The notes: generated by a model from the sequence alone, not told the origin. 64,000 nucleotides of DNA from UBA7446 sp038143535 (GCA_038143535.1 JAYQMD010000001.1:806001-870000), one strand, 5' to 3'; shown: positions 34,294 to 44,678, counted from the stretch's first letter. Translations and numbers: made by a program.

Positions 34294-37200
34294 TTATGGC
34301 TTAATGTTCTCCTTTTTGTTAAAAATTTTATTGACAAGCTCTCTCAAGGAATCGAATCTAACTTGATAACCAACTCCTATACCTTGTGTATATCCCAATT
34401 CGTCACCAAAATATTGGAACTCATTTTCCTTATTAAAGACACGTGCACGGAGGTCTCCCTTCTCATTTAGCAAGAATTCAAGCTTTACATTCCCAATTAT
34501 CATGGTCTCCTCTTCATTCCCAACAGGAACACCCACTTTGCCATCAATAAGTATGCGCTCGTTGATGTTGGTTGACAAACTTACCCCTAACCTGTCGCGA
34601 TTTTTTATGGAAACAGCAGCATTGCGATCCCCTTGAAGGTAGTCAATGCCTAAATTCAATTTGTCGTTTTCATTTGTAAATATGTTGTCAAAAATTCCTG
34701 ATGCTTTTTCAAAAAGGTTGGTTGTTAACGTTTGACTGGAAATGGCTGCCAAAGAAACTTCATTAATAAAGCTTCCTTGTGAGAGCAGCGAAATGGCCTG
34801 TAACTGCCTTCTTTCTACGTCATTTAACCTGTAATTCAATTCGTTTCTAACGATACCCGAGGCGTTGGGGAAGTTAATTTCAAAAGTTGGTGTTTCAGGA
34901 TTGAGTAGATTTCCAAAAAGCGTGATGGAAACATCTGTTAGTATCTTTTGGTTGATGTTATCGCCCTCCAAAAGCACTGCTGGGTTTGCACCACCTGGAA
35001 CTTCATAAACGGCTTGCATGTTTATTTGTGCACCAAACGGATCGCCCTCCCAAAAAATAACACCGCCAGGTTCCAAGCGAAACGTTTTGTCTATAAGCCC
35101 AAGATTCTTGAAGTTGTATATTCCTTCAAAAGCAATAAAGTCACCCCACATGGCAAACGAGCCCGCAGTATCAATTTCAAGAAGTAAACTGCCTGCACCA
35201 CGACCGCGTAAAAAACTTTTTGTTTCTGGATCAACGACAATTTCAACCTGTGCTTCTGGCGTAACATCCAGTTCAAAATTTAATTGCAGGCCTTTTACCG
35301 TGTTGAACTGCGCTGTTTCAGGATCTTCTTCCGTTTGTTTATCTACAAAATTGATGAATGACACATCGCCAATTTTGGTGTCGTATTGAATCGGAATAAA
35401 AATATTAGTGCCCGTTGCGGTTTCACCTACAACATCTATTTGCATGTTTGAAAATGCACCGTAAAGGTGGGCATCACCATTGAAAAAAGCATTACCATAA
35501 TACAATGATTTTTCCGAAAAGGCGGTATTTAGCACCTCCAGCTGCTTAGCATTTATGTTCATATCCAATCCCCAGTTCGAAAAAGATTGATGAGTTAAAA
35601 CACCTGATAGTAGAGCTGTTTGTTCGCTCCCTGAACTAAAATCAGATGGATTGATACTAACAAGATCCTCACTAAATCGAAATGGAACAGCATCGGAGAA
35701 GTGGTACAGCGTGTTTAAATACGGAACACCCAATTTCAGGTCATCAACAACAAAATAACCTCCTGGAATTATGTTGCCCGCTTTGGAGGATACGTGTACG
35801 TTTCCGTTAGCTTTTCCACTAAAAGGTGAAAAAATACCACTTGTAAGCCCTGCAATTAGCGACAGATTATAATCTGAAAAAGCCACATCAACATCCCAAG
35901 TGGGAACGGCATTTTCTATTCCTATGGTGCCATTAGCAAGTAAAACATCTTTCCCGTCATCAGATATTTGCAATGCCAGTTGGTAATCCTGATCACCTTT
36001 ATTTGATTGGAGTTTAAGCGCTGCTTCTCCAAGAGGAACGTCATTTAATGCCAAATCGGACAAATGCAAATTAGAGTTCCCCCAAAACCTGCCGGCGATT
36101 GGCGGATATTGAGAAATCCATTAACGATTCCCTCCCAACGGTTTTTTTGAAAAGACAACAGATCGTTCATATAAACATTGGAAAATTTTACATCAATTGT
36201 AAAAGCATCACTCCCCTTTTGACTGGCATCGGCAGTAATGGCAGAAGTTTCTGTCATAAGGTTTAGATTGCTAAAAGTAAAGTCGCGGGTGCTTGTAGCA
36301 ACCAATATGGGATTGTCATTTTTCGTATCAATTGTCCAGCGCTTGTTATTAAAAAACAGTTCAGCATCTTGGATTTCTAAAATGGCTTGGGCAAAATCAT
36401 TAACGGTAAATACCGTATTGATAATATTAAGCGCTTCTGTTTCCTTCGCAGAAGTAAATTCGATGCGGCCGTATAACTTATCTGATACTTGGGCGTTAAT
36501 CCACTCGACATCAAATAAATTGGCCTTAGGGGTAGCAATTTCGTCAATACTAATATTTGAATGGTAGATAGGCTGCTTGGTGTCAATTTTCAAAGACAAA
36601 CCGTTTAATTGGGTTTTGTTTATACCAATGCTGGGGGCACGAATTTCAAGTTTAAAACGGGCATCATCTGGCTTAATACTACCTTTTATAAACGTATTAT
36701 CATCCAATGAAACGACACCGCCAAAAAGAGCAGATGCAATTTTTCCACGTAAATTGAAGTTGAAATCGACATGTTGGTTGGGTGAAATTGGAATGTGTTT
36801 ATAGCTTTTAAATTGACTGCCCAACCCATTTTTGGCAAGCACTCCCAGTTCGGAAGGTTTGAAGTTTCCAATCAATATGCCTGTTGCCACATCTTCAGAA
36901 TTTATATTTACCACTCGAAGTCCATTCGTAAGCCTAGATTGTGCCGACAACGATGAAAACGTATAGGTTTCGTTCGGCGTTTTAAGCGTCCCCTGATCGA
37001 TGTATAAATCCCCTATCATTTCGTCAATATTATTGCCCTGCAAGGCTAAATCAACAGACCCAGAAAAGACACCTTCAACCGCATTAGACATCCAACCTAA
37101 AGCGGCAAAATTAGCATGCTCGATATCGGCTTTAAACGAAAAGTTCCGGGTTTCCGAAGCAAAATCTACTTGGCCGTTTAAATCAATTACGATGGATTTA

Positions 37201-38645
37201 TCCACAATATTCATATTACCTAAAAATAATTTAGGGTTTATTGTTCCTTCTATTGCCAAGGAATCGTAGCTGTATTCGCGGTAGTTAAAATTTGTAAGTT
37301 CCCCAATGATTGCCGCATTTAGATCGGACATATCAAAACCATTCCCAGAAACGACAACACCAAGCCCTGTGCGCCCTATTGTTGGTACGGTAGCAAGCTT
37401 CCCAATATCAAAATCATTGGACGATAGTGAAATTGAATAGTCACGAATTTTTTCATCAAAAGCAAAGGTGGTGTTGCTTTGCATGCGACCAAGGGCAGTT
37501 ACTATGTTAGCGTTGATTTTCCACAACTTATCCTTTAACATCACTTTGGAATCAGCAGAAAGGTCGCCTAAGCGCGACAAAAACCCAGTTAGTTCAGTAG
37601 ACAAACTAAAAGGAATGGAAGTGGAATTATCGGCCGCGGCCAACTTCAAACCAACTTCAATAGACCTGCTGTCTACATCTAAAATGTTTTTAATTTTTCC
37701 GTCAACAACAAGCTCCGTATTCTGATGGTTGATCTGAAATTCTTGGGTAGTAAAGTCTTTTACAAATCCATCGACATTTCCTTTCACATTAACGGATTTT
37801 CCCTTCCAATGTGGAATAATTTTTTTTAAGTCAGATGCTCCAATTAAAGCGGATTTAAGCCCAACATTGAGGCTTACTCTCTCAACAAAATCTTTTAATC
37901 CGCCCTTTGGATAAGTAAGAAGAATATCCACATCAAGTACGCTTTCTTTAGTTTGGATAACTGCATTTTCCAATGTCATGCGGGTTGGAGAAAATTGATA
38001 CTTTCCAGCTAGTGAGGTTAGTGCTGTTTCACGCCAATTTGTGTTGGCATTTAGCTGGTTTATGTCAGCACTAATTATACCTCCATCAACACGAAAGTTC
38101 TGAATGTTAGCATTAAGTGCCGTAAACCGTTGAGCACTTCCCTTGCTTTTATTTTGATTCTGGATACGTATAGAAGCATCGACTAGGCTAATAGAAGCAG
38201 CAACAAGTTCTGTTTTGGCTTTGGGGCTTTCATCAGGGTTAAAACGATCAAAAAACTTACTGACATTGGAGTTGCTTTCGTTTTGGTAAATTGTGTGGTA
38301 AAACATCACATCTTTTAAAAATACATTGCCTAGATCGGTATCTCCATTCAAAATTGCTCTTAAGCGTAAGGTATTTAAACGGGCATGGCCTACATAAAGA
38401 AGCGTGTCTTGCTTATGGTCATAAGCCAATATGTCGTGCAGTTCAACATATCCAAAGGGCGATACCTGTAAACTGCTGATGTCGATATTGGCACCGAAAT
38501 GTTCATTTATATTTTGAGTAAAGCGTTGCCCCAAATACGTTTGGGTTACGGGTAGCATTAAAACAAACACTAACAACACTATAAAAAGTAAAAAAGTAGC
38601 AATGATGCGTTTTATTTTCTTTTTTATGGATTGCTTCTTTTTCAA
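34294..38645 (-). CDS. tamB: TamB-like translocation/assembly protein (frameshift)
   Basis: A very large (~1450 residue) inner-membrane-anchored periplasmic protein of the TamB/AsmA superfamily, thought to bridge the envelope for lipid transport or outer-membrane protein assembly. There is one N-terminal helix (about residues 13-32), then long repetitive beta-strands. The C-terminal DUF490 region ends with GVGYQVRFDSLREL, typical of Bacteroidota. A frameshift near 36077-36078 splits the frame: one missing base in the AAC/AAAC stretch, when restored, gives GFGGNSNLHLSDLALND. The start codon is a TTG at 38645, as no ATG is available upstream. It is divergent from tsaD, with 29 bases between them. 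Confidence 0.85.
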
Positions 38646-38674
38646 AGTGCTAATTTTGTGCTTATATATTTATT

Positions 38675-39670
38675 TTGGCAACTATCATTTTAGGCATTGA
38701 AACTTCTTGCGACGACACGGCAGCAGCAATACTTGTTGATGGCAAACTACTTGCCAATGTCGTTTCGCAACAGCTTGAACATGAAAATTACGGCGGCGTC
38801 ATTCCAGAACTAGCATCTAGAGCTCACGTAGAACGCATTGCTGCAGTCGTGGAAACTTCACTGTCTAATGCAAATATCGACAAAAAAGACCTAACTGCAG
38901 TAGCCTATACCCAAGGCCCTGGCCTTCTTGGATCTTTGCTTGTTGGAAATGCTTTTGCGAAATCGCTTTCTCTCGCACTTAACATACCTCTTATTGCTGT
39001 ACATCATATGCAGGCACATTTGTTAGTACACTTCATTGATGACTCCTTTCCCACACCCCGTTTTCCATTTTTAGGATTAACCGTTTCTGGGGGACACACA
39101 CAACTTGTACATGTTGATCATGCATCCTCTTTTGAAGTTTTGGGTGAAACACTAGACGATGCCGCAGGAGAGGCATTTGATAAAACAGGAAAAATGCTAG
39201 GGCTGCCATACCCTGCAGGACCCATCATGGACAAATATGCCACACTTGGTACTTCAAAGTTTACTTTTGGAAAGCCAACTGTTGCTGGTTTAAACTTTAG
39301 CTTTAGTGGGCTTAAAACAAGTGTATTATATTTTTTAAGATCAGCTCAAGTAAAGGACCCAGATTTTATTAAAAACAACCTTTATGATTTGTGTGCTTCT
39401 ATTCAAGCTGCAATCGTAGATATACTGCTTGAAAAAGTAAAAACTGCGGTTAAGCAAACTGGACTTAAACAAGTTGTCTTGGGCGGTGGCGTTTCTGCCA
39501 ACAGCCATTTGCGAAAAGCGCTTGAGGACCTTGACGTGGAACTGTTCCTGCCGCCACTACCCTACACTACAGACAATGCGGCCATGATTGCCATGGCTGG
39601 TAATTTAAAATATAACGAAGGTACGCTAGACAACCTATCTAGTGAACCTAAAGCAAAAATGTCCATCTAA
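38675..39670 (+). CDS. tsaD: tRNA N6-threonylcarbamoyladenosine transferase
   Basis: TsaD transfers the threonylcarbamoyl group to A37 of ANN-decoding tRNAs. The 331 residues have the ASKHA/Kae1 fold. Visible motifs are ILGIETSCDDTAAAI at the N-terminus, the metal-binding HHMQAH near residue 110, GLTVSGGHTQLV, and near the C-terminus GGGVSANSHLR and TDNAAMIAMAG. The first usable start is TTG at 38675; no in-frame ATG exists near the conserved beginning. The stop overlaps the rsmE ATG by one base (TAATG), so the two are coupled. Confidence 0.96.
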   Translation: MATIILGIETSCDDTAAAILVDGKLLANVVSQQLEHENYGGVIPELASRAHVERIAAVVETSLSNANIDKKDLTAVAYTQGPGLLGSLLVGNAFAKSLSLALNIPLIAVHHMQAHLLVHFIDDSFPTPRFPFLGLTVSGGHTQLVHVDHASSFEVLGETLDDAAGEAFDKTGKMLGLPYPAGPIMDKYATLGTSKFTFGKPTVAGLNFSFSGLKTSVLYFLRSAQVKDPDFIKNNLYDLCASIQAAIVDILLEKVKTAVKQTGLKQVVLGGGVSANSHLRKALEDLDVELFLPPLPYTTDNAAMIAMAGNLKYNEGTLDNLSSEPKAKMSI

Positions 39671-40365
39671 TGCAACAATTCTTCACACCCGATATAGATT
39701 TAACATCAGAAAACTACAGCTTTAACCAAGTTGAGAGCAAACATATAGCCAAAGTACTTCGTAAAAATATTGGCGACTTATTGCATCTAACTGATGGAAA
39801 AGGGCAACTTATAACGGCTAAAATTAGTGCTGTTAGTCCAAAAAGTTGTATTGTTAAACCTTTGGAGATCAAAGAAATTCCAGTTCCCAAAACGGCTATT
39901 CACATTCTTGTAGCTCCTACCAAAAATATTAATAGGTTCGAATGGTTTTTGGAAAAAGCCACTGAGCTTGGTGTTTTTAAAATTACACCTATATTATGTG
40001 ACAGAAGTGAACGAAAACACATTAAACATGAGCGCTGCGAAAAGATAATTCATGCCGCCTTGAAGCAATCTCTACGTGCTTATGCACCCATTTTAGCGCC
40101 CTTAACGCCACTAAGGGAAATAGCGGTTAACGGATTAACCCTTATGGCACACTGTGTAGACAGTCCTAAAAAAAGCTTAAAAGATGTGGTTAATGCACAG
40201 GCCAAATGCAACATTCTCATTGGTCCCGAAGGCGATTTTTCCAAGGCCGAAATCGCATGGGCAGATGCGCAAAACATAACAGCTGTACAACTTGGAAACA
40301 ATAGGCTACGGACAGAAACAGCTGCATTAGCAGCATTGCATACTGCATTACTTATGAATCAATAA
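39670..40365 (+). CDS. rsmE: 16S rRNA (uracil1498-N3)-methyltransferase
   Basis: RsmE is a SPOUT-class methyltransferase that modifies U1498 of 16S rRNA. The 231 residues include an N-terminal PUA-like domain (HIAKVLRKNIGDLLHLTDG) and a C-terminal knot with WFLEKATELGVFKITPI, CDRSER, ALKQSLRAY, IGPEGDFSKAE and the terminal LGNNRLRTETAALAAL motif, all diagnostic. It is coupled to tsaD and followed 19 bases later by the permease gene. Confidence 0.95.
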   Translation: MQQFFTPDIDLTSENYSFNQVESKHIAKVLRKNIGDLLHLTDGKGQLITAKISAVSPKSCIVKPLEIKEIPVPKTAIHILVAPTKNINRFEWFLEKATELGVFKITPILCDRSERKHIKHERCEKIIHAALKQSLRAYAPILAPLTPLREIAVNGLTLMAHCVDSPKKSLKDVVNAQAKCNILIGPEGDFSKAEIAWADAQNITAVQLGNNRLRTETAALAALHTALLMNQ

Positions 40366-40384
40366 TAATTTTTAAATTAGAGCA

Positions 40385-41467
40385 GTGAATGCAAATAATC
40401 TTACCCGTGGAATTGTTCAAGCCTTTCTTATCATTGTTGGGCTTACAGCACTATTTAACCTTATCATGATGACACAGTCCTTATTGGGATATATGTTTTT
40501 AGCAATTGTTGTCTCGCTTGTGGGTCAGCCCATAAAGGGTTTTTTCATGAAAAGACTAAAGTTTAAAAACACACTTGCAACAGTTATTACACTTATGGTG
40601 TTATTACTGCTCATACTTGGGCTCGGATCCTTAATTGTACCCGTCATTACAGCACAAGCACAAAACTTATCACTGCTTCAAATCGACCAGTGGGAGGCTG
40701 ATTTACTCAGACTGGTTTCAGACTTAGATATGTATTTTGAAAAATACGACATAAACCTTACAGAAAACATCAAAGAGCTGCTGTCCAAAGTTGATTTTAG
40801 CTTCCTTCCCAACCTTTTGAATGGGTTTTTAGGGTTTTTAGGCGGATTTACCATTGCATTATTTTCTGTGTTGATCATCAGTTTCTTTTTATTAAAAGAC
40901 AGTTCGCTGCTTTTGAGAAGTATCTTACTTGTATTTCCTGACGATAAAAAAGAACGCATAGAGCGCTCATTTACAAGAGTTGTTACTTTATTATCCCGAT
41001 ACTTTTCTGGGATACTATTACAGATAACTATTTTGTTCTTGTTTTACGCTGGCGTATTGCTAATTTTTGGCATTCCTAATGCCTTGACCATTGCGCTTAT
41101 ATGTGCCTTGTTTCACATTATTCCCTACATCGGTCCACTCGCTGGTGCCGTTTTAATGATTATACTAACCATGGTCAGCAACCTTGACGCTGACATAGCC
41201 AGTGTGATTGTACCCAAGACCATTTATGTATTAATCGGATTTATAATTGGTCAGCTGATAGACAACTTGTTTTCACAACCTTATATTTTTTCAAAAAGCG
41301 TAAAGTCTCATCCTCTTGAGATATTTCTAATTATCACCTTAGCTGGGCTTTTAGCAGGGCCGCTGGGTATGTTGTTAGCTGTACCATTATACACCGTTAT
41401 AAAAGTAATTTTGAGTGAGTTTTTTAGTGATAATAGGATAGTCAAAGAACTAACTAAAAATATGTAA
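40385..41467 (+). CDS. AI-2E family (PerM-like) membrane transporter
   Basis: A 360-residue polytopic membrane protein of the AI-2E/PerM family, whose members export autoinducer-2 or act as Na+(Li+)/H+ antiporters or permeases. There are about eight predicted helices. The family-typical segment GIPNALTIALICALFHIIPYIGPLAGAV (split here as residues ~230-257) is followed by the LIGQLIDN region and the C-terminal GPLGMLLAVPLYTVIKVIL. The start is GTG at 40385, because the nearby ATG is out of frame. The cargo cannot be determined. Confidence 0.85.
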   Translation: MNANNLTRGIVQAFLIIVGLTALFNLIMMTQSLLGYMFLAIVVSLVGQPIKGFFMKRLKFKNTLATVITLMVLLLLILGLGSLIVPVITAQAQNLSLLQIDQWEADLLRLVSDLDMYFEKYDINLTENIKELLSKVDFSFLPNLLNGFLGFLGGFTIALFSVLIISFFLLKDSSLLLRSILLVFPDDKKERIERSFTRVVTLLSRYFSGILLQITILFLFYAGVLLIFGIPNALTIALICALFHIIPYIGPLAGAVLMIILTMVSNLDADIASVIVPKTIYVLIGFIIGQLIDNLFSQPYIFSKSVKSHPLEIFLIITLAGLLAGPLGMLLAVPLYTVIKVILSEFFSDNRIVKELTKNM

Positions 41468-41469
41468 TT

Positions 41470-41784
41470 ATGCTATACGTAAATACCGAAACCATAGCCG
41501 GTAAAAAAATTATTGAATCTTTAGGAATGGCACGAGGAAGCACGGTACGTTCTCGCAACATTGGAAGAGACATTTTCGCTTCGATTAAAAACATTGTTGG
41601 CGGAGAAATTGAAGAATATACCAAATTACAAGCAGATGCGCGTGAACAGGCATTAAAACGCATGCTTGACGACGCAAATCGTATGGGAGCTGACGCAGTT
41701 GTAAATGTTCGGTTTACTTCATCTGTTGTTGCGCAAGGAGCTTCTGAAATTCTAGCATTTGGTACTGCAGTTAAAATAAACTAG
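41470..41784 (+). CDS. YbjQ/UPF0145 family protein
   Basis: A 104-residue cytoplasmic protein of the YbjQ/UPF0145 family, which forms pentamers and has been suggested to bind metals. Recognisable parts are VNTETIAGKKIIESLGMARGS, the IGRDIFASIKNIVGGE segment and the C-terminal ADAVVNVRFTSSVVAQGASEILAFGTAV. It lies two bases after the permease stop and its own TAG abuts the ATG of the 34-residue membrane protein, implying a three-gene transcript. The physiological role is not known. Confidence 0.85.
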   Translation: MLYVNTETIAGKKIIESLGMARGSTVRSRNIGRDIFASIKNIVGGEIEEYTKLQADAREQALKRMLDDANRMGADAVVNVRFTSSVVAQGASEILAFGTAVKIN

Positions 41785-41889
41785 ATGAGTCGTATTATTT
41801 GGATTGCCGTTATTGTTGTTGTGATATTTGCTGTCTTTAATCGAATTCGTCAAAAAGAAAAAGAAGATTTTGACCAACGTGATAATTAG
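41785..41889 (+). CDS. Tiny single-pass membrane protein (34 aa)
   Basis: A 34-codon frame immediately after the YbjQ stop (TAG then ATG with no gap). It encodes MSRIIWIAVIVVVIFAVFNR followed by a charged tail IRQKEKEDFDQRDN, so one membrane helix and a polar C-terminus. No family is recognised. Its placement, directly abutting and co-directional, supports real translation coupled to the YbjQ gene, but the short length leaves doubt. Confidence 0.5.
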   Translation: MSRIIWIAVIVVVIFAVFNRIRQKEKEDFDQRDN

Positions 41890-41941
41890 TTGGAGGATTG
41901 CTTTTGATAACGTATTTTTGCCGGCGCTTCATAAACTTAAA

Positions 41942-42025
41942 GGAGAGGTGCCAGAGTGGTAATGGAGCAGATTGCTAATCTGTCAACGCGTAAGTGTTGC
42001 CTGGGTTCGAATCCCAGTCTCTCCG
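41942..42025 (+). tRNA. tRNA-Ser (anticodon GCT)
   Basis: An 84-base cloverleaf. The acceptor stem GGAGAGG pairs with TCTCTCC (one G-T pair). The anticodon loop ATTGCTAAT carries GCT. A long class II variable arm follows (between TGTCAACGCG and TAAGTGTTGCC), as expected for tRNA-Ser. The T-arm is CTGGG-TTCGAAT-CCCAG. No CCA is encoded. It reads AGC/AGT codons. Confidence 0.95.
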
Positions 42026-42107
42026 CAGCTTAACTCAAGCTTTTTGAAAATCTACTTGAAATTTTTAAAAAGTTTTGAAGTTGAATCGCAAAAAAATTTG
42101 TTCGCGT

Positions 42108-42188
42108 ACCTGCCTTACACTCGCCTAAACGAAACGGATTGGTCTGGCAGGTCTCTGCTGAATTAGCGAATTCCGATTCCAATCGGAA
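42108..42188. repeat. Two inverted repeats in the tRNA spacer
   Basis: ACCTGCC (42108-42114) is complementary to GGCAGGT (42146-42152). A perfect palindrome TTCCGATT-CC-AATCGGAA follows at 42171-42188. They fill part of the 199-base spacer between the two tRNA genes, where I see no coding frame of note. They may be part of pre-tRNA processing or a REP-like element. The CCTGCC/GGCAGG core also appears near 13590. Confidence 0.4.
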
Positions 42189-42224
42189 CGCCCAGGTTCA
42201 GATGAGTAGCGTCAATTAAGTAAA

Positions 42225-42298
42225 GGTCGCGTAGCTCAGCTGGATAGAGCATCTGCCTTCTAAGCAGACGGTCATAGGTTCGAATCCTATCGCGATCA
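42225..42298 (+). tRNA. tRNA-Arg (anticodon TCT)
   Basis: A 74-base cloverleaf. The acceptor GGTCGCG pairs with CGCGATC (one G-T pair), the D-arm is GCTCAGCTGGATAGAGC, the anticodon loop CTTCTAA carries TCT, and the T-arm is ATAGG-TTCGAAT-CCTAT. The discriminator is A and no CCA is encoded. It reads AGA/AGG codons. Confidence 0.96.
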
Positions 42299-42310
42299 CT
42301 TAACAATAGA

Positions 42311-42337
42311 AAGTCTGCATAATATGCAGACTTTTTT
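42311..42337 (+). terminator. Rho-independent terminator after the tRNA pair
   Basis: AAGTCTGCAT and ATGCAGACTT form a ten-pair stem with an AAT loop, followed by TTTTT. It starts 13 bases after tRNA-Arg, in the right place to end the tRNA transcript. Confidence 0.85.
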
Positions 42338-42472
42338 AGGAGTGAAAAGACAAATTCATTTGAATTCTCAAGCAGAAATAAAATTAAAAAGCTATGATTT
42401 TTGACTTTCTATTTAGGCTACGTAACTTAAGAGAATTACGAATTAATCCATGGTAAAAAATATATAAAGAGT

Positions 42473-42580
42473 TTACTCTTTTATTTTGAGTGATGCTATG
42501 GTTTCTTTAATAGATGTTAAAAGCGGCGCGTTGTCATCAAAAACACCCCTGTATTGACTTGACAAAATTCTTCTTACCAA
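42473..42580 (-). pseudogene. Possible C-terminal remnant of an unidentified gene
   Basis: The 353-base stretch between tRNA-Arg and the HD-domain gene holds one small minus-strand frame of 35 residues. It reads LVRRILSSQYRGVFDDNAPL and then TSIKETIASLKIKE before TAA at 42473-42475. It looks like the natural C-terminus of a protein rather than random sequence, but an in-frame TGA lies a few codons upstream and no parent gene remains. The family is not recognised. The rest of the stretch (42338-42472) shows nothing I can identify. The call is weak. Confidence 0.3.
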
Positions 42581-42651
42581 AACAGCTCATACAAAAGCGC
42601 TGTCATGAGGAGCACCCTATAATTCGGGCAGAAGTAAGGCTAACACTGTTA

Positions 42652-44664
42652 TTAAGGGTAAGCAACCCTAAGGTGATAACTGCTTATAAGCTTCTCTACA
42701 AGCACATTTTTAATTGTCTCAATTTCACGAAGCGTAATATTAGCTTCTAAAAATTGTTTTTCGTCCATCAAGCGTTGTACAATCTTGTCTACGAAAGCAA
42801 TGATTTTCTCTGCCGTGGGTTCTTTTAAGCTTTTTGATGCCGCCTCTACCCCATCGGAAATCATGACAATAGCTGTTTCTTTTGAAAAGGGCTTGGGACC
42901 TGGATATTCAAAATCTTCGACATCTACTTCGACATTATTTTGCTTCGCCTGCTGATAAAAAAAGAGCACCGTTGTTGTGCCATGGTGTGTGCGTATAAAA
43001 TCAACAACCCTATCTGGCAACTTCGCCTTTCTGGCCAATGTAATCCCATGTAGCACATGTTCAATGATAATTTTAGCACTTACTTTTGAGGAAAGATCAT
43101 CATGCGGGCTATAAGAATCTTGGTTTTCACTAAAAAAAACAGGATTTTTCATTTTGCCAATATCATGATACAAGGCACCAACTCTAGTAAGCAATGTATT
43201 GGCGCCAATAGCATTTGCAGCAGCTTCGGCTATGTTGGCGACTTGCAAGGAGTGCTGGAATGTTCCAGGGGCTTTATCGGCTAATTCTCGTAAAAGCTTA
43301 CTGTTGGTGTCGGAGAGCTCAAGCAAAGAAGCATCGGATACCAAACCAAATACTTTTTCAAAAATATATATTAGTGGTTGAGTAAATAAAAGTGCCAAAC
43401 CATTAACTACAAAAAGTAACAGTACGTCATATGACAACTGATTCAAGTTACCATCATGAATAAGGGTAAAAGCAATATAAGAAACAACATATAAGCCCAC
43501 AATAAGCCCAACCGAAATAAACAGTTTAGCACGTCTATACAAGTCGTTAACAGTAAGTGATGCCAAAATACCAGCCATCATTTGTAAAAACATAAACTCA
43601 AAGCTGTTTGGTACTAAGAAAGCAATTAGAAAAAGTGCAATCATTAGCGAAAAAAGCGCAATACGCGTGTCAAAAAAAGTTCGCAAAAGCAATGGCAACA
43701 TACAAATGGGAACGGCATAGGAGTATAACGGATTTACATCTACAACTACTTTAGTCAGCAAGACCATCAACAGTATATTGACACACAAAAAGGTGGTACG
43801 TTTGTTATTTTCAAAAACCAAGGGTCTCGTTCGCCATAAGAAAACAAAAAGAAGCAATACGGGAATGATAACCAGCAACGTATAACCTAAAATGATCCAA
43901 GCAGTATTGGACTGTGTCCATGTTTGAGACTCGTATTCGAGCTGAAGGGACTGTAAAATTTTTAGCTTCTCGCCTTCAACAACCTCGCCTTTTGCAATAA
44001 TGCGCGTTCCTCTAGTAACCAACCCACGAACGGGTACGATGCCTGCTACGGCTTCAGTTCGGAATTGTGTGGTGAGGGCTTCGTCATAAGCTATATTGGG
44101 TATTATCAAGGAGAGTAAATACTGCATGCTCGCATCTGACAGGATACCAATCCCTTCTTCAGCTAATTGGTTTTCTAATGTTTTCTTAACATCTATATCA
44201 GCATATAATTCTCCAAGTTTTATTGTTTTTTTTCTCGTGCTATTTACGAGTGCTATTTGCTCTTCAAATAACGTCTCTGAAAAAGAGACAACGCCAATAT
44301 CATACATGGCTTCAATAGTATTCCTCCAATTAATAAAAAGTGCGTTAGACGCTTCGCTGGCAGGAAGTGCTGCAACATATTGATCAAAGGCATCTAAGAC
44401 GCTTGGAACTACTTCTTGATTAACCGAAAAGTAGCGTGGAATATTTGCCTTTAAACGAGTTCTTTCTTTTTCTAATTCGACTTGTGTTTTTTGGATAGGA
44501 AAATCATATGGTGCCAAAAGCGTTTCATATTGCCAAGGCTTGCCTGCTTGTATTTCATATTGAAAACTACCCGCTCTTGGGAGAAGATACACAACCACAC
44601 CTGCTACAAACAAACACAGAAGTATCTTATAAAGTATGACTTGAAATCTATAAAAGAGCGACAT
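42652..44664 (-). CDS. 7TM-receptor-type HD-domain (HDIG) membrane phosphohydrolase
   Basis: A 670-residue membrane protein of the PgpH/7TMR-HD class. In PgpH the HD domain hydrolyses cyclic di-AMP; whether this one does is inference. There is an N-terminal helix, a large extracytoplasmic 7TMR-HDED domain (residues ~40-255), seven helices (residues ~260-455), then a cytoplasmic HD domain. That domain has SLQVANIAEAAANAIGAN, the metal site LYHDIGKMKNP near residue 508, HVLHGITLA and FIRTHHGTTTV. The frame is intact. It has its own strong promoter at 44679-44707. No diadenylate cyclase gene is in the window. Confidence 0.88.
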   Translation of the reverse strand: MSLFYRFQVILYKILLCLFVAGVVVYLLPRAGSFQYEIQAGKPWQYETLLAPYDFPIQKTQVELEKERTRLKANIPRYFSVNQEVVPSVLDAFDQYVAALPASEASNALFINWRNTIEAMYDIGVVSFSETLFEEQIALVNSTRKKTIKLGELYADIDVKKTLENQLAEEGIGILSDASMQYLLSLIIPNIAYDEALTTQFRTEAVAGIVPVRGLVTRGTRIIAKGEVVEGEKLKILQSLQLEYESQTWTQSNTAWIILGYTLLVIIPVLLLFVFLWRTRPLVFENNKRTTFLCVNILLMVLLTKVVVDVNPLYSYAVPICMLPLLLRTFFDTRIALFSLMIALFLIAFLVPNSFEFMFLQMMAGILASLTVNDLYRRAKLFISVGLIVGLYVVSYIAFTLIHDGNLNQLSYDVLLLFVVNGLALLFTQPLIYIFEKVFGLVSDASLLELSDTNSKLLRELADKAPGTFQHSLQVANIAEAAANAIGANTLLTRVGALYHDIGKMKNPVFFSENQDSYSPHDDLSSKVSAKIIIEHVLHGITLARKAKLPDRVVDFIRTHHGTTTVLFFYQQAKQNNVEVDVEDFEYPGPKPFSKETAIVMISDGVEAASKSLKEPTAEKIIAFVDKIVQRLMDEKQFLEANITLREIETIKNVLVEKLISSYHLRVAYP

Positions 44665-44678
44665 AAAAAAGATTTAAA

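Noticed and set aside
42338..42651. Mobile-element remnant next to the tRNA genes
   Set aside because: No integrase, transposase, terminal repeats or duplicated tRNA end was found; only a short unexplained protein tail.
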